In this document: in pieces, positions 1 to 6,750 of the stretch | Layout: each line of letters opens with the position of its first letter | How positions within the stretch are numbered: the first letter of the stretch is position 1 | NCBI GenBank assembly: GCA_937862845.1 | Contig: CALMCK010000098.1 | Span: 1 to 8,065 of the forward strand | Length of the DNA: 8,065 nucleotides | Direction: 5' to 3' | Origin: an uncultured Burkholderiaceae bacterium | GTDB taxonomy: Bacteria > Pseudomonadota > Gammaproteobacteria > Burkholderiales > Burkholderiaceae | Notes under the pieces: model-generated | What the model was told of the DNA's origin: nothing | The model's input: the letters and a program-made list of their open reading frames with translations, nothing else | Database searches by the model: none | Translations under genes and position numbers: made by a program

Positions 1-363
1 ACCCTGACGCTCGAGCTCGCGGCAGGTGTCGAGCACGGCTTTGTGCTCGGTTTTAACGGTGATGATGTGTTTGCCTTTGTCTTGATAAAACTGCGCCACA
101 CCTTTAATCGCTAAATTATCCGACTCGGTCGCACCAGAGGTAAACACGATTTCGCGTGGGTCGGCATTGACCAGCGCGGCGACATGACCACGCGCGGCTT
201 CGACGGCCGACTCAGCTTCCCAGCCATACGGGTGGCTGCGCGATGCGGGGTTGCCGTAGTGTTCGGTGATATAAGGAATCATGACGTCCGCGACGCGTGG
301 ATCGATGGGCGTGGTGGCGGAGTAGTCCATGTAAATCGGCATGTTCATGTGCGTGTCTTTCAT
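1..363 (-). CDS. iscS: Cysteine desulfurase IscS, N-terminal part (cut by left edge)
   Basis: IscS is the PLP-dependent cysteine desulfurase (EC 2.8.1.7) that takes sulfur from cysteine and passes it to the IscU scaffold and other acceptors in the cytosol. The window holds the first 121 codons of about 400. Seen: PIYMDYSATTP near residues 9-19, the GNPASRSHPYGWEAE stretch near 37-51, the PLP-pocket motif SGATESDNLAIKG at 76-88, and TEHKAVLDTCRELER at 105-119 with His107 matching the PLP-stacking His104 of E. coli IscS. The PLP lysine and the mobile catalytic cysteine lie beyond the edge. The start is uncertain: ATG at 363 gives eight residues before PIY, as I recall for Burkholderiales IscS, while ATGs at 348 and 342 are closer to the E. 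coli start. None has a clear Shine-Dalgarno sequence. The gene follows iscR by 40 bases on the same strand, the usual isc order, so IscR autoregulation probably covers it. Confidence 0.95.
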   Translation of the reverse strand, partial: MKDTHMNMPIYMDYSATTPIDPRVADVMIPYITEHYGNPASRSHPYGWEAESAVEAARGHVAALVNADPREIVFTSGATESDNLAIKGVAQFYQDKGKHIITVKTEHKAVLDTCRELERQG

Positions 364-403
364 GTTTTAAGGTTGAGGTGTTTCGTGGTCTGCTTGGGTG
401 TTT

Positions 404-862
404 TTAATGGGCAACGCGTTTGGGCATTTCAATCGTGTGTTGCTTGGGCGCTTCAGCTGCGAGCTGCTGTGTCACCAAGTCGAGTAAACTCACCGATTCT
501 AAATACTCCAACATTTTTTCATTCAGGTTGTGCCATAAATCGTGGGTCATGCATTGCTTGCCGTTCAGACAATCCTGCTTGCCTTCACACTGGCGAGCGT
601 CGAGTGGCTCGTCCACGGCGATGACGATGTGGGCCACACTGATGGTGTCGAGCTCGCGAGCAATCACATAGCCACCACCCGGTCCACGCACACTGTCCAC
701 CAGCCCATTGCGGCGCAGCTTACCAAACAGCTGCTCCAAGTATGACAATGAAATCTGCTGACGCTCTGAGACAGCGGCCAGATTAACTGGGCCATCCGAT
801 GAGCGCAGAGCCACGTCGAGCAAAGCGGTGACCGCAAATCGTCCTTTCGTGGTGAGTCTCAT
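404..862 (-). CDS. iscR: Fe-S cluster-responsive regulator IscR (Rrf2 family)
   Basis: IscR binds a [2Fe-2S] cluster and represses the isc operon when clusters are plentiful; the apo form also acts at a second class of sites. The protein is 152 residues, close to the E. coli length. Seen: MRLTTKGRFAVTALLD at the N terminus, a winged helix with LSYLEQLFGKLR at 39-50 and wing VRGPGGGYV at 58-66, and the ligand set C92-x5-C98-x5-C104-x2-H107, in the same numbering as E. coli. Glu43, which in E. coli controls discrimination between the two site types, is present. The open frame extends 32 codons further upstream, but ATG at 862 is chosen because MRLTTKGRF is the family start and AAGGAG (868-873) lies five bases before it. 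The C-terminal tail after residue 135 is not conserved in a way I recognise. It heads the iscR-iscS transcript. Confidence 0.97.
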   Translation of the reverse strand: MRLTTKGRFAVTALLDVALRSSDGPVNLAAVSERQQISLSYLEQLFGKLRRNGLVDSVRGPGGGYVIARELDTISVAHIVIAVDEPLDARQCEGKQDCLNGKQCMTHDLWHNLNEKMLEYLESVSLLDLVTQQLAAEAPKQHTIEMPKRVAH

Positions 863-867
863 TGCTT

Positions 868-873
868 CTCCTT
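868..873 (-). promoter_or_regulatory. Ribosome binding site of iscR
   Basis: On the minus strand this reads AAGGAG, a full Shine-Dalgarno core, five bases before ATG at 862. It settles the iscR start in favour of the 152-residue protein rather than the longer open frame. Confidence 0.85.
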
Positions 874-903
874 GATGCTTTGTTGTGTTTCGGCTAAAAT
901 CGA

Positions 904-920
904 AGTCAACTTTTGTCAAC
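904..920 (-). promoter_or_regulatory. Candidate iscR promoter -35 / IscR-type half-sites (tandem GTTGAC)
   Basis: On the minus strand the sequence GTTGACAAAAGTTGACT contains GTTGAC twice, starting exactly ten bases apart, one helical turn. It lies 42-58 bases before the iscR start. The first copy contains TTGACA, a perfect -35 hexamer; the best partner -10 with 17-base spacing is only TAGCCG (891-896). TTGACT also resembles the left half of the type 1 IscR box (consensus core YYGACT-N4-YAGTC), but a matching right half at the proper spacing is not clear. The repeat is seen directly; its role as promoter and IscR operator is inferred from position and known iscR autoregulation. Confidence 0.4.
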
Positions 921-960
921 TCGACGTCCCATGCCGTGCATTTGCTGCATTGTAACATAA

Positions 961-981
961 ACCCGATTAAAACACTCGGGT
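961..981. repeat. Inverted repeat in the iscR-GNAT divergent region
   Basis: ACCCGA (961-966) and TCGGGT (976-981) form a perfect 6-bp inverted repeat with a nine-base AT-rich centre. It ends 19 bases before the GNAT start codon and is followed by TATTAAAAAA on the plus strand. It may be a regulator operator or a small hairpin in the GNAT leader. With only six pairs it could also be chance. Confidence 0.35.
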
Positions 982-1000
982 ATTAAAAAAGATCCAAACC

Positions 1001-1600
1001 ATGCCCAAGCTACTCGCCCCCACACTCACCCACGCCAAAGTTCGACTGGAGCCCACCGCCCTATCGCACCTCGATGGTCTAAAGGCCGCCTGCGCCGATG
1101 GCGATTTAAATGCGTTGTGGTACACAGCCGTGCCGTCACCCGACACGGTCGAGGCTGAAATCAAACGGCGACTCGCTCTGTACGACGCAGGCAGTATGGT
1201 GCCGCTCACCATCATCCAGACCACTGATGGCGCTGAAAAAATCATCGGCATGACGACGTACATGAATGTCGAACACAATACCACCTACACCCGCGTCGAA
1301 ATCGGCTCCACATGGTATGCCCAGTCGGCGCAGCGCAACGGCATCAACACCATTGTCAAACGCATGATGCTCGCCCATGCATTTGAGGAGTGGCGTGTCA
1401 TCGCGGTTGAGTTTCGCACCCATCGATTTAATCAACAAAGCCGAGCGGCGATAGAGCGGCTCGGCGCCCAACTCGATGGTATGCTGCGCGCTCATTTCAT
1501 CATGCCCAATGGCACAATGCGCGACACCGCCGTGTACTCCATCAGCGCCCATGAGTGGCCGACGGTGCGCACCCATTTGGATTTCAAAATATCTCGATGA
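1001..1600 (+). CDS. GNAT-family N-acetyltransferase (RimJ/RimL-like)
   Basis: The 199-residue protein has the fold signature of acetyl-CoA-dependent N-acetyltransferases of the RimJ/RimL type; the substrate is unknown. Seen: an N-terminal beta-strand region with VRLEP (14-18), the conserved block LWYTAVPSP (39-47), the central strand VEIGSTWY (99-106), the acetyl-CoA pyrophosphate-loop region QRNGINTIVKRMMLAHAFE (111-129), and motif B, FNQQSRAAIERLGAQLDG (143-160), followed by LRAHF and GTMRDTAVYSI. Relatives I recall have LNTEAK where this protein has INTIVK, so the loop region departs somewhat from type. The start at 1001 is the only reasonable ATG but has no good ribosome binding site. 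The gene is divergent from iscR and convergent with the ABC exporter, so it is probably monocistronic and ends at the shared terminator. Family assignment is firm; no role can be given. Confidence 0.9.
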   Translation: MPKLLAPTLTHAKVRLEPTALSHLDGLKAACADGDLNALWYTAVPSPDTVEAEIKRRLALYDAGSMVPLTIIQTTDGAEKIIGMTTYMNVEHNTTYTRVEIGSTWYAQSAQRNGINTIVKRMMLAHAFEEWRVIAVEFRTHRFNQQSRAAIERLGAQLDGMLRAHFIMPNGTMRDTAVYSISAHEWPTVRTHLDFKISR

Positions 1601-1633
1601 TAGATGATTAATGACGGATGAGTCACACATCCA

Positions 1634-1664
1634 AAAACGGCACATCCTCTCGATGTGCCGTTTT
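1634..1664. terminator. Bidirectional intrinsic terminator
   Basis: AAAACGGCACATC (1634-1646) pairs perfectly with GATGTGCCGTTTT (1652-1664) around a five-base loop, CTCTC. The 13-bp stem carries a T run on the plus strand and, by symmetry, on the minus strand. It lies 33 bases past the GNAT stop codon and 15 bases past the end of the ABC exporter gene on the other strand, so it can serve both convergent genes. Confidence 0.93.
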
Positions 1665-1679
1665 ATCATTGAGCCTTCA

Positions 1680-3506
1680 TCACTCCTCACCCAAGAAACC
1701 ACCGCTTTGGTGCGCCCACAGTCGAGCGTACAAACCGTTTTGTTCAAGCAACTCAGCGTGGCTCCCTTCTTCGATGATGCGGCCTTTTTCCAGCACAATC
1801 AATCGGTCCATCGCCGCGATGGTGGACAGGCGATGGGCGATGGCGATGACGGTTTTGCCCGCCATGAGTTGGTAAAGGCTTTCTTGAATGGCGGCTTCGA
1901 CCTCTGAATCAAGCGCACTGGTGGCCTCGTCGAGCAACAGTATCGGCGCGTCTTTGAGCATCACGCGAGCGATGGCAATGCGTTGGCGCTGTCCGCCCGA
2001 GAGTTTGACACCACGTTCGCCGACGTGGGCATCGAAGCCATAGCGTCCCGAAAAATCAGACAGCTCTTGAATAAACTCATAAGCCTGCGCGCGGCGTGTC
2101 GCATCAATCATGTCCGCATCATTGGCGTTCGGTCTGCCATATAAAATATTGTCCCGAACCGAACGGTGCAGCAACGACGTGTCTTGCGTGACCATGCCAA
2201 TCTTCGCACGCAAAGTGTCCTGCGCCACTTGCGAAATATCTTGTCCATCGATATAAATTTGACCCGATGGAATATCATAAAAGCGCAGCAACAAATTAAC
2301 AATCGTGCTTTTACCCGCACCTGAGCGCCCGACCAAACCGATTTTTTCACCCGCTTTAATGCGCAAACTCAAATCATCAATGAGCGCTTTATCCGTGCCA
2401 TAATTAAACGTCACCTTATCAAAAACCACTTCACCTTGAGCCACATTTAATGCAGGCGCACTCGGCACGTCCACCACGGTGTGCGGTCGCGACAAGGTGT
2501 TCATACCATCTTGCACCGTGCCAATGTGCTCAAACAATTGCGAGAGCTCCCACATAATCCACTGCGCCATGCCATTTAAACGCAAAGCCATCGCGGTCGC
2601 CGCAGCCACCGCACCGACACCCGCTTGGCCATTCACCCACGCCCACAACGCCACCCCCGCAGTGCTGAGTATCAGCAACATACTCAACACATGGTTGACC
2701 ATTTCAAAGCCTGAGCCCAAACGCATTTGGCGAAACACACTGACCATGAATTCTTGCATGGCACTTTTTGCATAGCCCGACTCACGCGAGGCATGCGAAA
2801 ATAATTTAACAGTGGCAATGTTTGAATACGCATCGGTGATGCGTCCCGTCATCAACGAGCGCGCATCGGCCTGTGCTTGCGCGGCCTTCGATAGGCGCGG
2901 CACAAAAAACCAAACCGCAAAACCATAGCACACCAGCCAACACAACAAGGGCACCAGTAACCAAAAACCCAAACTGCCCAAAATCAAAGCAGAGGTGACA
3001 AAGTAAATCACCAAAAACACCAAAATATCGGCAAACATCATCACCGTGTCGCGCACCGCCAGCGCCGTTTGCATGACTTTCGCGGACACCCGTCCCGCGA
3101 ACTCATCCTGGTAAAAGCCCATGCTTTGTGCCAACATCAAGCGATGAAAATTCCAACGCAAGCGCATCGGAAAAACCCCCTGCATTGTTTGCAATTTAAT
3201 CATCGAATGCAGCGCCACCACCACTGGGCTCAACAATATCAAGCCCGCCATCAACAACAACGAATGGCCATGCGTCGTCCACAGCTCGCTCGGCGCGACC
3301 TGCGCGAGCCAATCGACCACATGCCCCATCATGCTGAACAACACTGCTTCAAAAGCACCGATCAATGCAGTGGTCACCATCAACAACACAATATATAAGC
3401 GCAGACCTTCTGTACACGACCACAAAAAGGGCAACAAACCCGCGCGTGGCGGGCTGGGCTCTGTATCGGGATAAGCCTCGATGCGGCTTTCAAACCATGC
3501 AAACAT
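1680..3506 (-). CDS. ABC exporter, fused permease and ATPase (MsbA/ABCB-like)
   Basis: This is a complete half-transporter of 608 residues that would act as a dimer in the inner membrane; the substrate is unknown. The membrane domain has about six hydrophobic segments near residues 38-60, 82-100, 155-175, 180-200, 272-290 and 295-315. The nucleotide-binding domain has the A-loop tyrosine Y369, Walker A GRSGAGKST (393-401), Q-loop Q441, signature LSGGQ (502-506), Walker B ILLLDE (522-527, catalytic E527), D-loop SALD (530-533) and switch H558, so it should be active. The frame is open to a GTG at 3557, but ATG at 3506 is preferred: MFAWFE resembles the family start and GGAAA lies four bases upstream. 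It follows amylosucrase by 74 bases on the same strand with no terminator between, so co-transcription is likely. Lipid, peptide or drug export are all possible. Confidence 0.94.
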   Translation of the reverse strand: MFAWFESRIEAYPDTEPSPPRAGLLPFLWSCTEGLRLYIVLLMVTTALIGAFEAVLFSMMGHVVDWLAQVAPSELWTTHGHSLLLMAGLILLSPVVVALHSMIKLQTMQGVFPMRLRWNFHRLMLAQSMGFYQDEFAGRVSAKVMQTALAVRDTVMMFADILVFLVIYFVTSALILGSLGFWLLVPLLCWLVCYGFAVWFFVPRLSKAAQAQADARSLMTGRITDAYSNIATVKLFSHASRESGYAKSAMQEFMVSVFRQMRLGSGFEMVNHVLSMLLILSTAGVALWAWVNGQAGVGAVAAATAMALRLNGMAQWIMWELSQLFEHIGTVQDGMNTLSRPHTVVDVPSAPALNVAQGEVVFDKVTFNYGTDKALIDDLSLRIKAGEKIGLVGRSGAGKSTIVNLLLRFYDIPSGQIYIDGQDISQVAQDTLRAKIGMVTQDTSLLHRSVRDNILYGRPNANDADMIDATRRAQAYEFIQELSDFSGRYGFDAHVGERGVKLSGGQRQRIAIARVMLKDAPILLLDEATSALDSEVEAAIQESLYQLMAGKTVIAIAHRLSTIAAMDRLIVLEKGRIIEEGSHAELLEQNGLYARLWAHQSGGFLGEE

Positions 3507-3580
3507 AACATTTCCAAAAATAAAACCAAGTATTTGCGGCGAGTGACTCACCGCCACCCCGCATACTCAATCGTTAATCA

Positions 3581-5533
3581 TTAAATCGCCATCGTCAGCT
3601 CAACCGCAGCAGGCACGTTTAACCAACACACTTGATAAGGCGTGAGCAACACCCCCTGCCCCACATGCATCGATTGCCCGCTCAATAAATTCAACACCGT
3701 CGCAGGCAAACCAGACAAGGTTTCAGCCGAAATAAACTGCGGCTGCTCACTGAAATTGCACAAGACCAACGCACGGTCAGCCCCCTCCATGCCACGCCAG
3801 TAGGCCAGCACATGCGGATTGTGCGCACGGAACACGGTTAATTGCGTGCCACCCAAAGCGGCGGTTTGTTGACGCACCGCAATCATACGGCGCAAACGCG
3901 CAAAGACCTGCCCCGCGTTCGTGTCCATGTCATATCGTTCGGCATAGCGCGCCACATCCACAGACGGGCGATGCACCCAGCGACTGTCATTGGCCTTGTC
4001 GGGGTCTGTGCTGTACTGATGACTGTTTAAGCTAGCGACTTCATCGCCCAGATAAATCAATGGCAAACCACCCGAGCTCAAAATCACACTGTGCAACAAT
4101 GTCATCCGCGCGACGGCGAACTCATCGCCCTGCTCCATGCCGACCAACGATGCGGACATGCCGCTGATGCGGCAGTCACCTGTTTGCGGGTTGTCCTGAA
4201 AAGGCACACCACGGGCAAAGCTGCCTTCAAATCGATTGACATAAAACCGATTGAGAAACTGACGGTGCGCAAAGGCATTGATGCCGAATTCGGCCGCGTC
4301 TTCATCGGCAAAGGTCCAGCCGATGTCGTCGTGACAGCGCACATAGTTGACCCATGCGGTGTTGGCGGGCAGATTGTGGCGGCGCTCGAGCGCTTGTTCG
4401 AGCAGATTGACCTCGCGTGTGGCCAATGAATTCCACAACAACGCCATTTGCAGTGGGTTGTACGAGAGCTGACACTCTTCTTCCGAGATGTACTGCACCA
4501 CTTTATCTGGGTGCACAATCGCTTCGGATTTAAACAATAAGCTCGGCGCAGCCATGCGCGCCAAGGCATTAAACGCACGAATTATGGCGTGTGCTTCAGG
4601 CAGGTTTTCGCAATCAGTGCCGAGTTTTTTCCAAATAAATGCGACCGCATCCATACGCAACACATCGACGCCCAAATTGGCGATGAACAGCATTTCTTTC
4701 GCCATCGACACAAAAGTCGCGGGGTTGCTGTAGTTCAAATCCCATTGAAAACTATTGAACGTCGTCCACACCCAGCGACCATCGTCGAGCTGAGAGAATG
4801 CACCGGCATGCTGATCTGGGAAAATCTCGCGCACGGTGGCATCGTAGGCATCGGGCATTTCGCGATTGGGATAAAAATAATAAAAATCAGTGTACTCAGG
4901 GTTGCCAGCGAGTGCTTCACGCGCCCAAACATGCTCGTTTGAGGTGTGGTTAAAAATGAAATCGACGACCAAAGTAATGCCCGCTTCTCTCAAGGCCGCC
5001 GCCACCTTCGCCAAATCATCAATCGTGCCCAACGAAGGATTGACCTCACGATAGCTGCTCACTGCATAGCCACCATCGCTTTTGCCGTCAGGGCATTTAA
5101 ACAGCGGCATCAAATGCAGATACGTCAAACCAAGCTCTTTAAAATAAGGAATCTGTGCGATGACGCCGAGCAAACTGCCCGCGAACAAATCGACATAACA
5201 CACACCGCCGACCATTTTTTCAGAAGCAAACCAATCGGGCGATGCTTCGTGCGCGACATCCTGTGCTTTAAGTGCAGGCGAGCGATGTTGCCAACTGCTG
5301 TATGCGGCTTGCACCAGCGTTTGCACAAAATTGGAAAAATCCTCACGATCACCGTAAACGGCATTGAGGTTCTCAATCAAAGTCGGAAAATGCTGTTGCA
5401 AACGCGCATCAAAAGCCAACCAATCTGCGGCCTGTACCGCAAAACCGTCGTTGCCGATGGGTTGTGTGTTTTGTGCCAAATTCGAGCGGGTTTGTGCGAG
5501 CATCAATTGGATTTGTTGCTGTTGGGTCAACAT
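3581..5533 (-). CDS. ams: Amylosucrase (GH13 sucrose glucosyltransferase)
   Basis: Amylosucrase (EC 2.4.1.4) transfers glucose from sucrose onto an alpha-1,4-glucan and releases fructose, without nucleotide sugars. The 650-residue protein matches the Neisseria polysaccharea enzyme, as I remember it, along its whole length. Every key residue sits at that enzyme's number plus nine: nucleophile D295 (LRMDAVAF), acid/base E337 (KSEAIV), H401 and D402 (RCHDDIGW), H196 (FNHTSNEH), R293, the pocket salt bridge D153 (KSDGGYAV) and R518 (DSRWVHRP), and R235 (VREIFPD). The order is an N-terminal helical domain (about 1-100), a (beta/alpha)8 barrel with inserted loops, and a C-terminal beta domain from about 555. 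No signal peptide is seen, so it is probably cytoplasmic. Cys400 replaces the Ser before the catalytic His-Asp. The start at 5533 has AAGAGG five bases upstream. Isomaltulose synthase and sucrose hydrolase are less likely, given the close match. Confidence 0.96.
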   Translation of the reverse strand: MLTQQQQIQLMLAQTRSNLAQNTQPIGNDGFAVQAADWLAFDARLQQHFPTLIENLNAVYGDREDFSNFVQTLVQAAYSSWQHRSPALKAQDVAHEASPDWFASEKMVGGVCYVDLFAGSLLGVIAQIPYFKELGLTYLHLMPLFKCPDGKSDGGYAVSSYREVNPSLGTIDDLAKVAAALREAGITLVVDFIFNHTSNEHVWAREALAGNPEYTDFYYFYPNREMPDAYDATVREIFPDQHAGAFSQLDDGRWVWTTFNSFQWDLNYSNPATFVSMAKEMLFIANLGVDVLRMDAVAFIWKKLGTDCENLPEAHAIIRAFNALARMAAPSLLFKSEAIVHPDKVVQYISEEECQLSYNPLQMALLWNSLATREVNLLEQALERRHNLPANTAWVNYVRCHDDIGWTFADEDAAEFGINAFAHRQFLNRFYVNRFEGSFARGVPFQDNPQTGDCRISGMSASLVGMEQGDEFAVARMTLLHSVILSSGGLPLIYLGDEVASLNSHQYSTDPDKANDSRWVHRPSVDVARYAERYDMDTNAGQVFARLRRMIAVRQQTAALGGTQLTVFRAHNPHVLAYWRGMEGADRALVLCNFSEQPQFISAETLSGLPATVLNLLSGQSMHVGQGVLLTPYQVCWLNVPAAVELTMAI

Positions 5534-5538
5534 ATGGG

Positions 5539-5544
5539 CCTCTT
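5539..5544 (-). promoter_or_regulatory. Ribosome binding site of amylosucrase
   Basis: On the minus strand this reads AAGAGG, five bases before ATG at 5533. It supports that start, which also matches the N-terminal MLT...QQ of the Neisseria enzyme. Confidence 0.75.
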
Positions 5545-5625
5545 AATAATTATCGTCAGAAAATACGCTGAGCGTCTCTCTGCTTTCTTTGTCTGCGCTG
5601 TGAGTAGATAATCTTATGCAGCGGC

Positions 5626-5634
5626 ATTTTAGCA
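5626..5634 (-). promoter_or_regulatory. Candidate extended -10 promoter for amylosucrase
   Basis: The minus strand reads TGCTAAAAT, an extended -10 element (TGN plus TAAAAT, five of six matches to TATAAT), about 93 bases before the amylosucrase start. No good -35 hexamer lies 16-18 bases upstream, which is tolerable for an extended -10 promoter. A second possible -10, TAAGAT (5611-5616), has no -35 either. Confidence 0.35.
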
Positions 5635-5689
5635 CGGCTCTGCGGATGGGTGATTTGAAAAAAAACCATATTATTGTTAAAACACATCA

Positions 5690-5739
5690 AATTCAATAAT
5701 GAATTGTTTTAAACTATGATGCTCATTTAAAAGCACCAT
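5690..5739 (+). promoter_or_regulatory. Candidate promoter/operator of the peroxiredoxin gene
   Basis: This AT-rich stretch lies 84-133 bases before the peroxiredoxin start. It holds the inverted repeat AATTCA-ATAA-TGAATT (5690-5705) and a possible promoter, TTCAAT (5692-5697) with TATGAT (5715-5720) at 17-base spacing. ATTG-N7-CTAT (5703-5717) resembles one half of an OxyR site (ATAG-N7-CTAT), including the minor conserved T and A inside the spacer; the following half is weaker (ATTT-N7-CCAT, 5725-5739). OxyR control would suit a peroxidase gene, but AT-rich DNA yields such matches easily and no oxyR gene is in the window. Confidence 0.3.
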
Positions 5740-5812
5740 TGGACAGTTCCGCATCACACACGTATGATTCACCCATGCTCAGTCAACCGACGGGCGCGAT
5801 TCTTAATCACAT

Positions 5813-5816
5813 GGAG
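5813..5816 (+). promoter_or_regulatory. Ribosome binding site deciding the peroxiredoxin start
   Basis: GGAG lies six bases before ATG at 5823. The in-frame ATG at 5811 and the earlier in-frame codons back to 5739 have no such motif, so the protein most likely starts at 5823. Confidence 0.75.
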
Positions 5817-5822
5817 ATTCAC

Positions 5823-6563
5823 ATGACTTTAGCCAACCACGAAAACCAAGCCGTCCCACAGGTCTCATTCATGCTGCGCGAGCACAATGACTGGGTCAAA
5901 ACCAACACCGATGAATTGTTTAAAGGCAAAAACGTCGTGGTGTTTTCATTGCCCGGCGCATTCACACCGACGTGCTCGTCAACGCATTTGCCGCGTTACG
6001 AAGAACTCGCGCCTGCATTTAAAGCCGCTGGCGTGGACAGCATTTTGTGTGTGTCCGTGAACGATGGTTTCGTCATGGAAGCATGGGCCGCCGATCAAGG
6101 CTTGCACAATGTGCGCGTGATTGCCGATGGCAATGGCGAATTCACCGACGGCATGGGCATGTTGGTGGGCAAAGAGGCGGTTGGTTTTGGCAAACGCTCA
6201 TGGCGCTACTCAATGTATGTCAAAGATGGCGTGGTCAATAAAATGTTCATCGAACCAGATGTCGAAGGCGACCCGTTCCTCGTTTCGGACGCAGACACCA
6301 TGCTCAACCACATCGCGCCCAATGCGGCCAAGCCTTTGCAAGTCGCGCTGTTCACCAAGCCTGGCTGCCCGTTTTGCACAACAGCCAAAGAAGCATTGAA
6401 ATCCGCGCACATTGATTACTTTGAAATGCCACTGGCCGACAACGTCCGCCAACGTTTGCTCTCTGCCGTCGCAGGCCGCGCCACTTCACCGCAGATGTTT
6501 GTCGATGGTCAATTGATTGGCGGCTCTGACGAGATTTCAAGCTGGCTTAAAAACCGTGCTTAA
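5823..6563 (+). CDS. Hybrid peroxiredoxin-glutaredoxin (Prx5 type)
   Basis: This is a glutathione-dependent peroxidase of 246 residues that reduces hydrogen peroxide and alkyl hydroperoxides in the cytosol; its fused glutaredoxin domain recycles the peroxidase. The peroxiredoxin domain (about 1-165) has the active site PGAFTPTCSS (44-53) with peroxidatic C51, T48, and the active-site arginine R128 in SWRYSMYV. The glutaredoxin domain (about 172-246) has the dithiol motif GCPFC (C182, C185), the cis-proline TSPQMFVDG (221-229, P223) and the glutathione-binding GGSDE (233-237). Length and architecture match the Haemophilus influenzae and Neisseria hybrid proteins. The open frame begins at 5739, but GGAG before ATG at 5823 and the MTLANHENQAVPQVSF start favour the shorter form. 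It is divergent from amylosucrase and ends before a strong terminator. Next comes a disulfide reductase on the same strand, possibly a functional partner. Confidence 0.95.
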   Translation: MTLANHENQAVPQVSFMLREHNDWVKTNTDELFKGKNVVVFSLPGAFTPTCSSTHLPRYEELAPAFKAAGVDSILCVSVNDGFVMEAWAADQGLHNVRVIADGNGEFTDGMGMLVGKEAVGFGKRSWRYSMYVKDGVVNKMFIEPDVEGDPFLVSDADTMLNHIAPNAAKPLQVALFTKPGCPFCTTAKEALKSAHIDYFEMPLADNVRQRLLSAVAGRATSPQMFVDGQLIGGSDEISSWLKNRA

Positions 6564-6594
6564 ATGCAGTCACTTTGATGTTGACATTTAATTT

Positions 6595-6624
6595 TAAGGC
6601 GGGCACTCATGCCCGCCTTATTTT
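6595..6624 (+). terminator. Intrinsic terminator after the peroxiredoxin gene
   Basis: TAAGGCGGGCA (6595-6605) pairs with TGCCCGCCTTA (6610-6620) around the loop CTCA, followed by TTTT (6621-6624). The 11-bp GC-rich stem starts 31 bases after the stop codon. The short T run may allow some read-through to the reductase gene at 6751. Confidence 0.9.
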
Positions 6625-6750
6625 CAAAAAACTTCGAGCGTTCGCCCCCAAGCATTCCAGCACACGCCATTTAGATCGCCAGTTTCAAGCCCGTTTTACG
6701 TCTAATCAAAGCTGAACCAAAATAAACACACAACCACACATTGGAACACC

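Noticed and set aside
1616..1632. GGATG-N7-CATCC inverted repeat just before the shared terminator
   Set aside because: Only five pairs, with no T run on the plus strand; the adjacent 13-bp terminator explains the region better.
1136..1798. 220-codon minus-strand open frame across the GNAT gene and its terminator
   Set aside because: It lies opposite a clear GNAT coding sequence, crosses the bidirectional terminator, overlaps the end of the exporter gene, and its translation resembles no family I know.
3538..3555. GC-rich imperfect hairpin between amylosucrase and the exporter gene
   Set aside because: The stem is about seven pairs with a bulged base and a three-base loop, and no T run follows on the minus strand, so it is not a credible terminator.
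3507..3557. Seventeen-codon N-terminal extension of the ABC exporter from a GTG start
   Set aside because: The ATG at 3506 has a GGAAA ribosome binding site and gives the MFAWFE start expected of the family; the GTG has no matching support.
4946..5611. 221-codon plus-strand open frame opposite the amylosucrase start
   Set aside because: The minus-strand frame encodes conserved amylosucrase sequence throughout; this antisense frame has no recognisable domain and reflects codon bias of the real gene.
6581..6586. Perfect TTGACA hexamer after the peroxiredoxin gene
   Set aside because: No -10 element lies 16-18 bases downstream; that position is inside the GC-rich terminator stem.
6625..6750. 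Search for a promoter, small RNA or DNA uptake sequence before the reductase gene
   Set aside because: No convincing -35/-10 pair, stable hairpin or Neisseria-type uptake sequence (GCCGTCTGAA) is present here, nor did I notice that uptake sequence elsewhere in the window.
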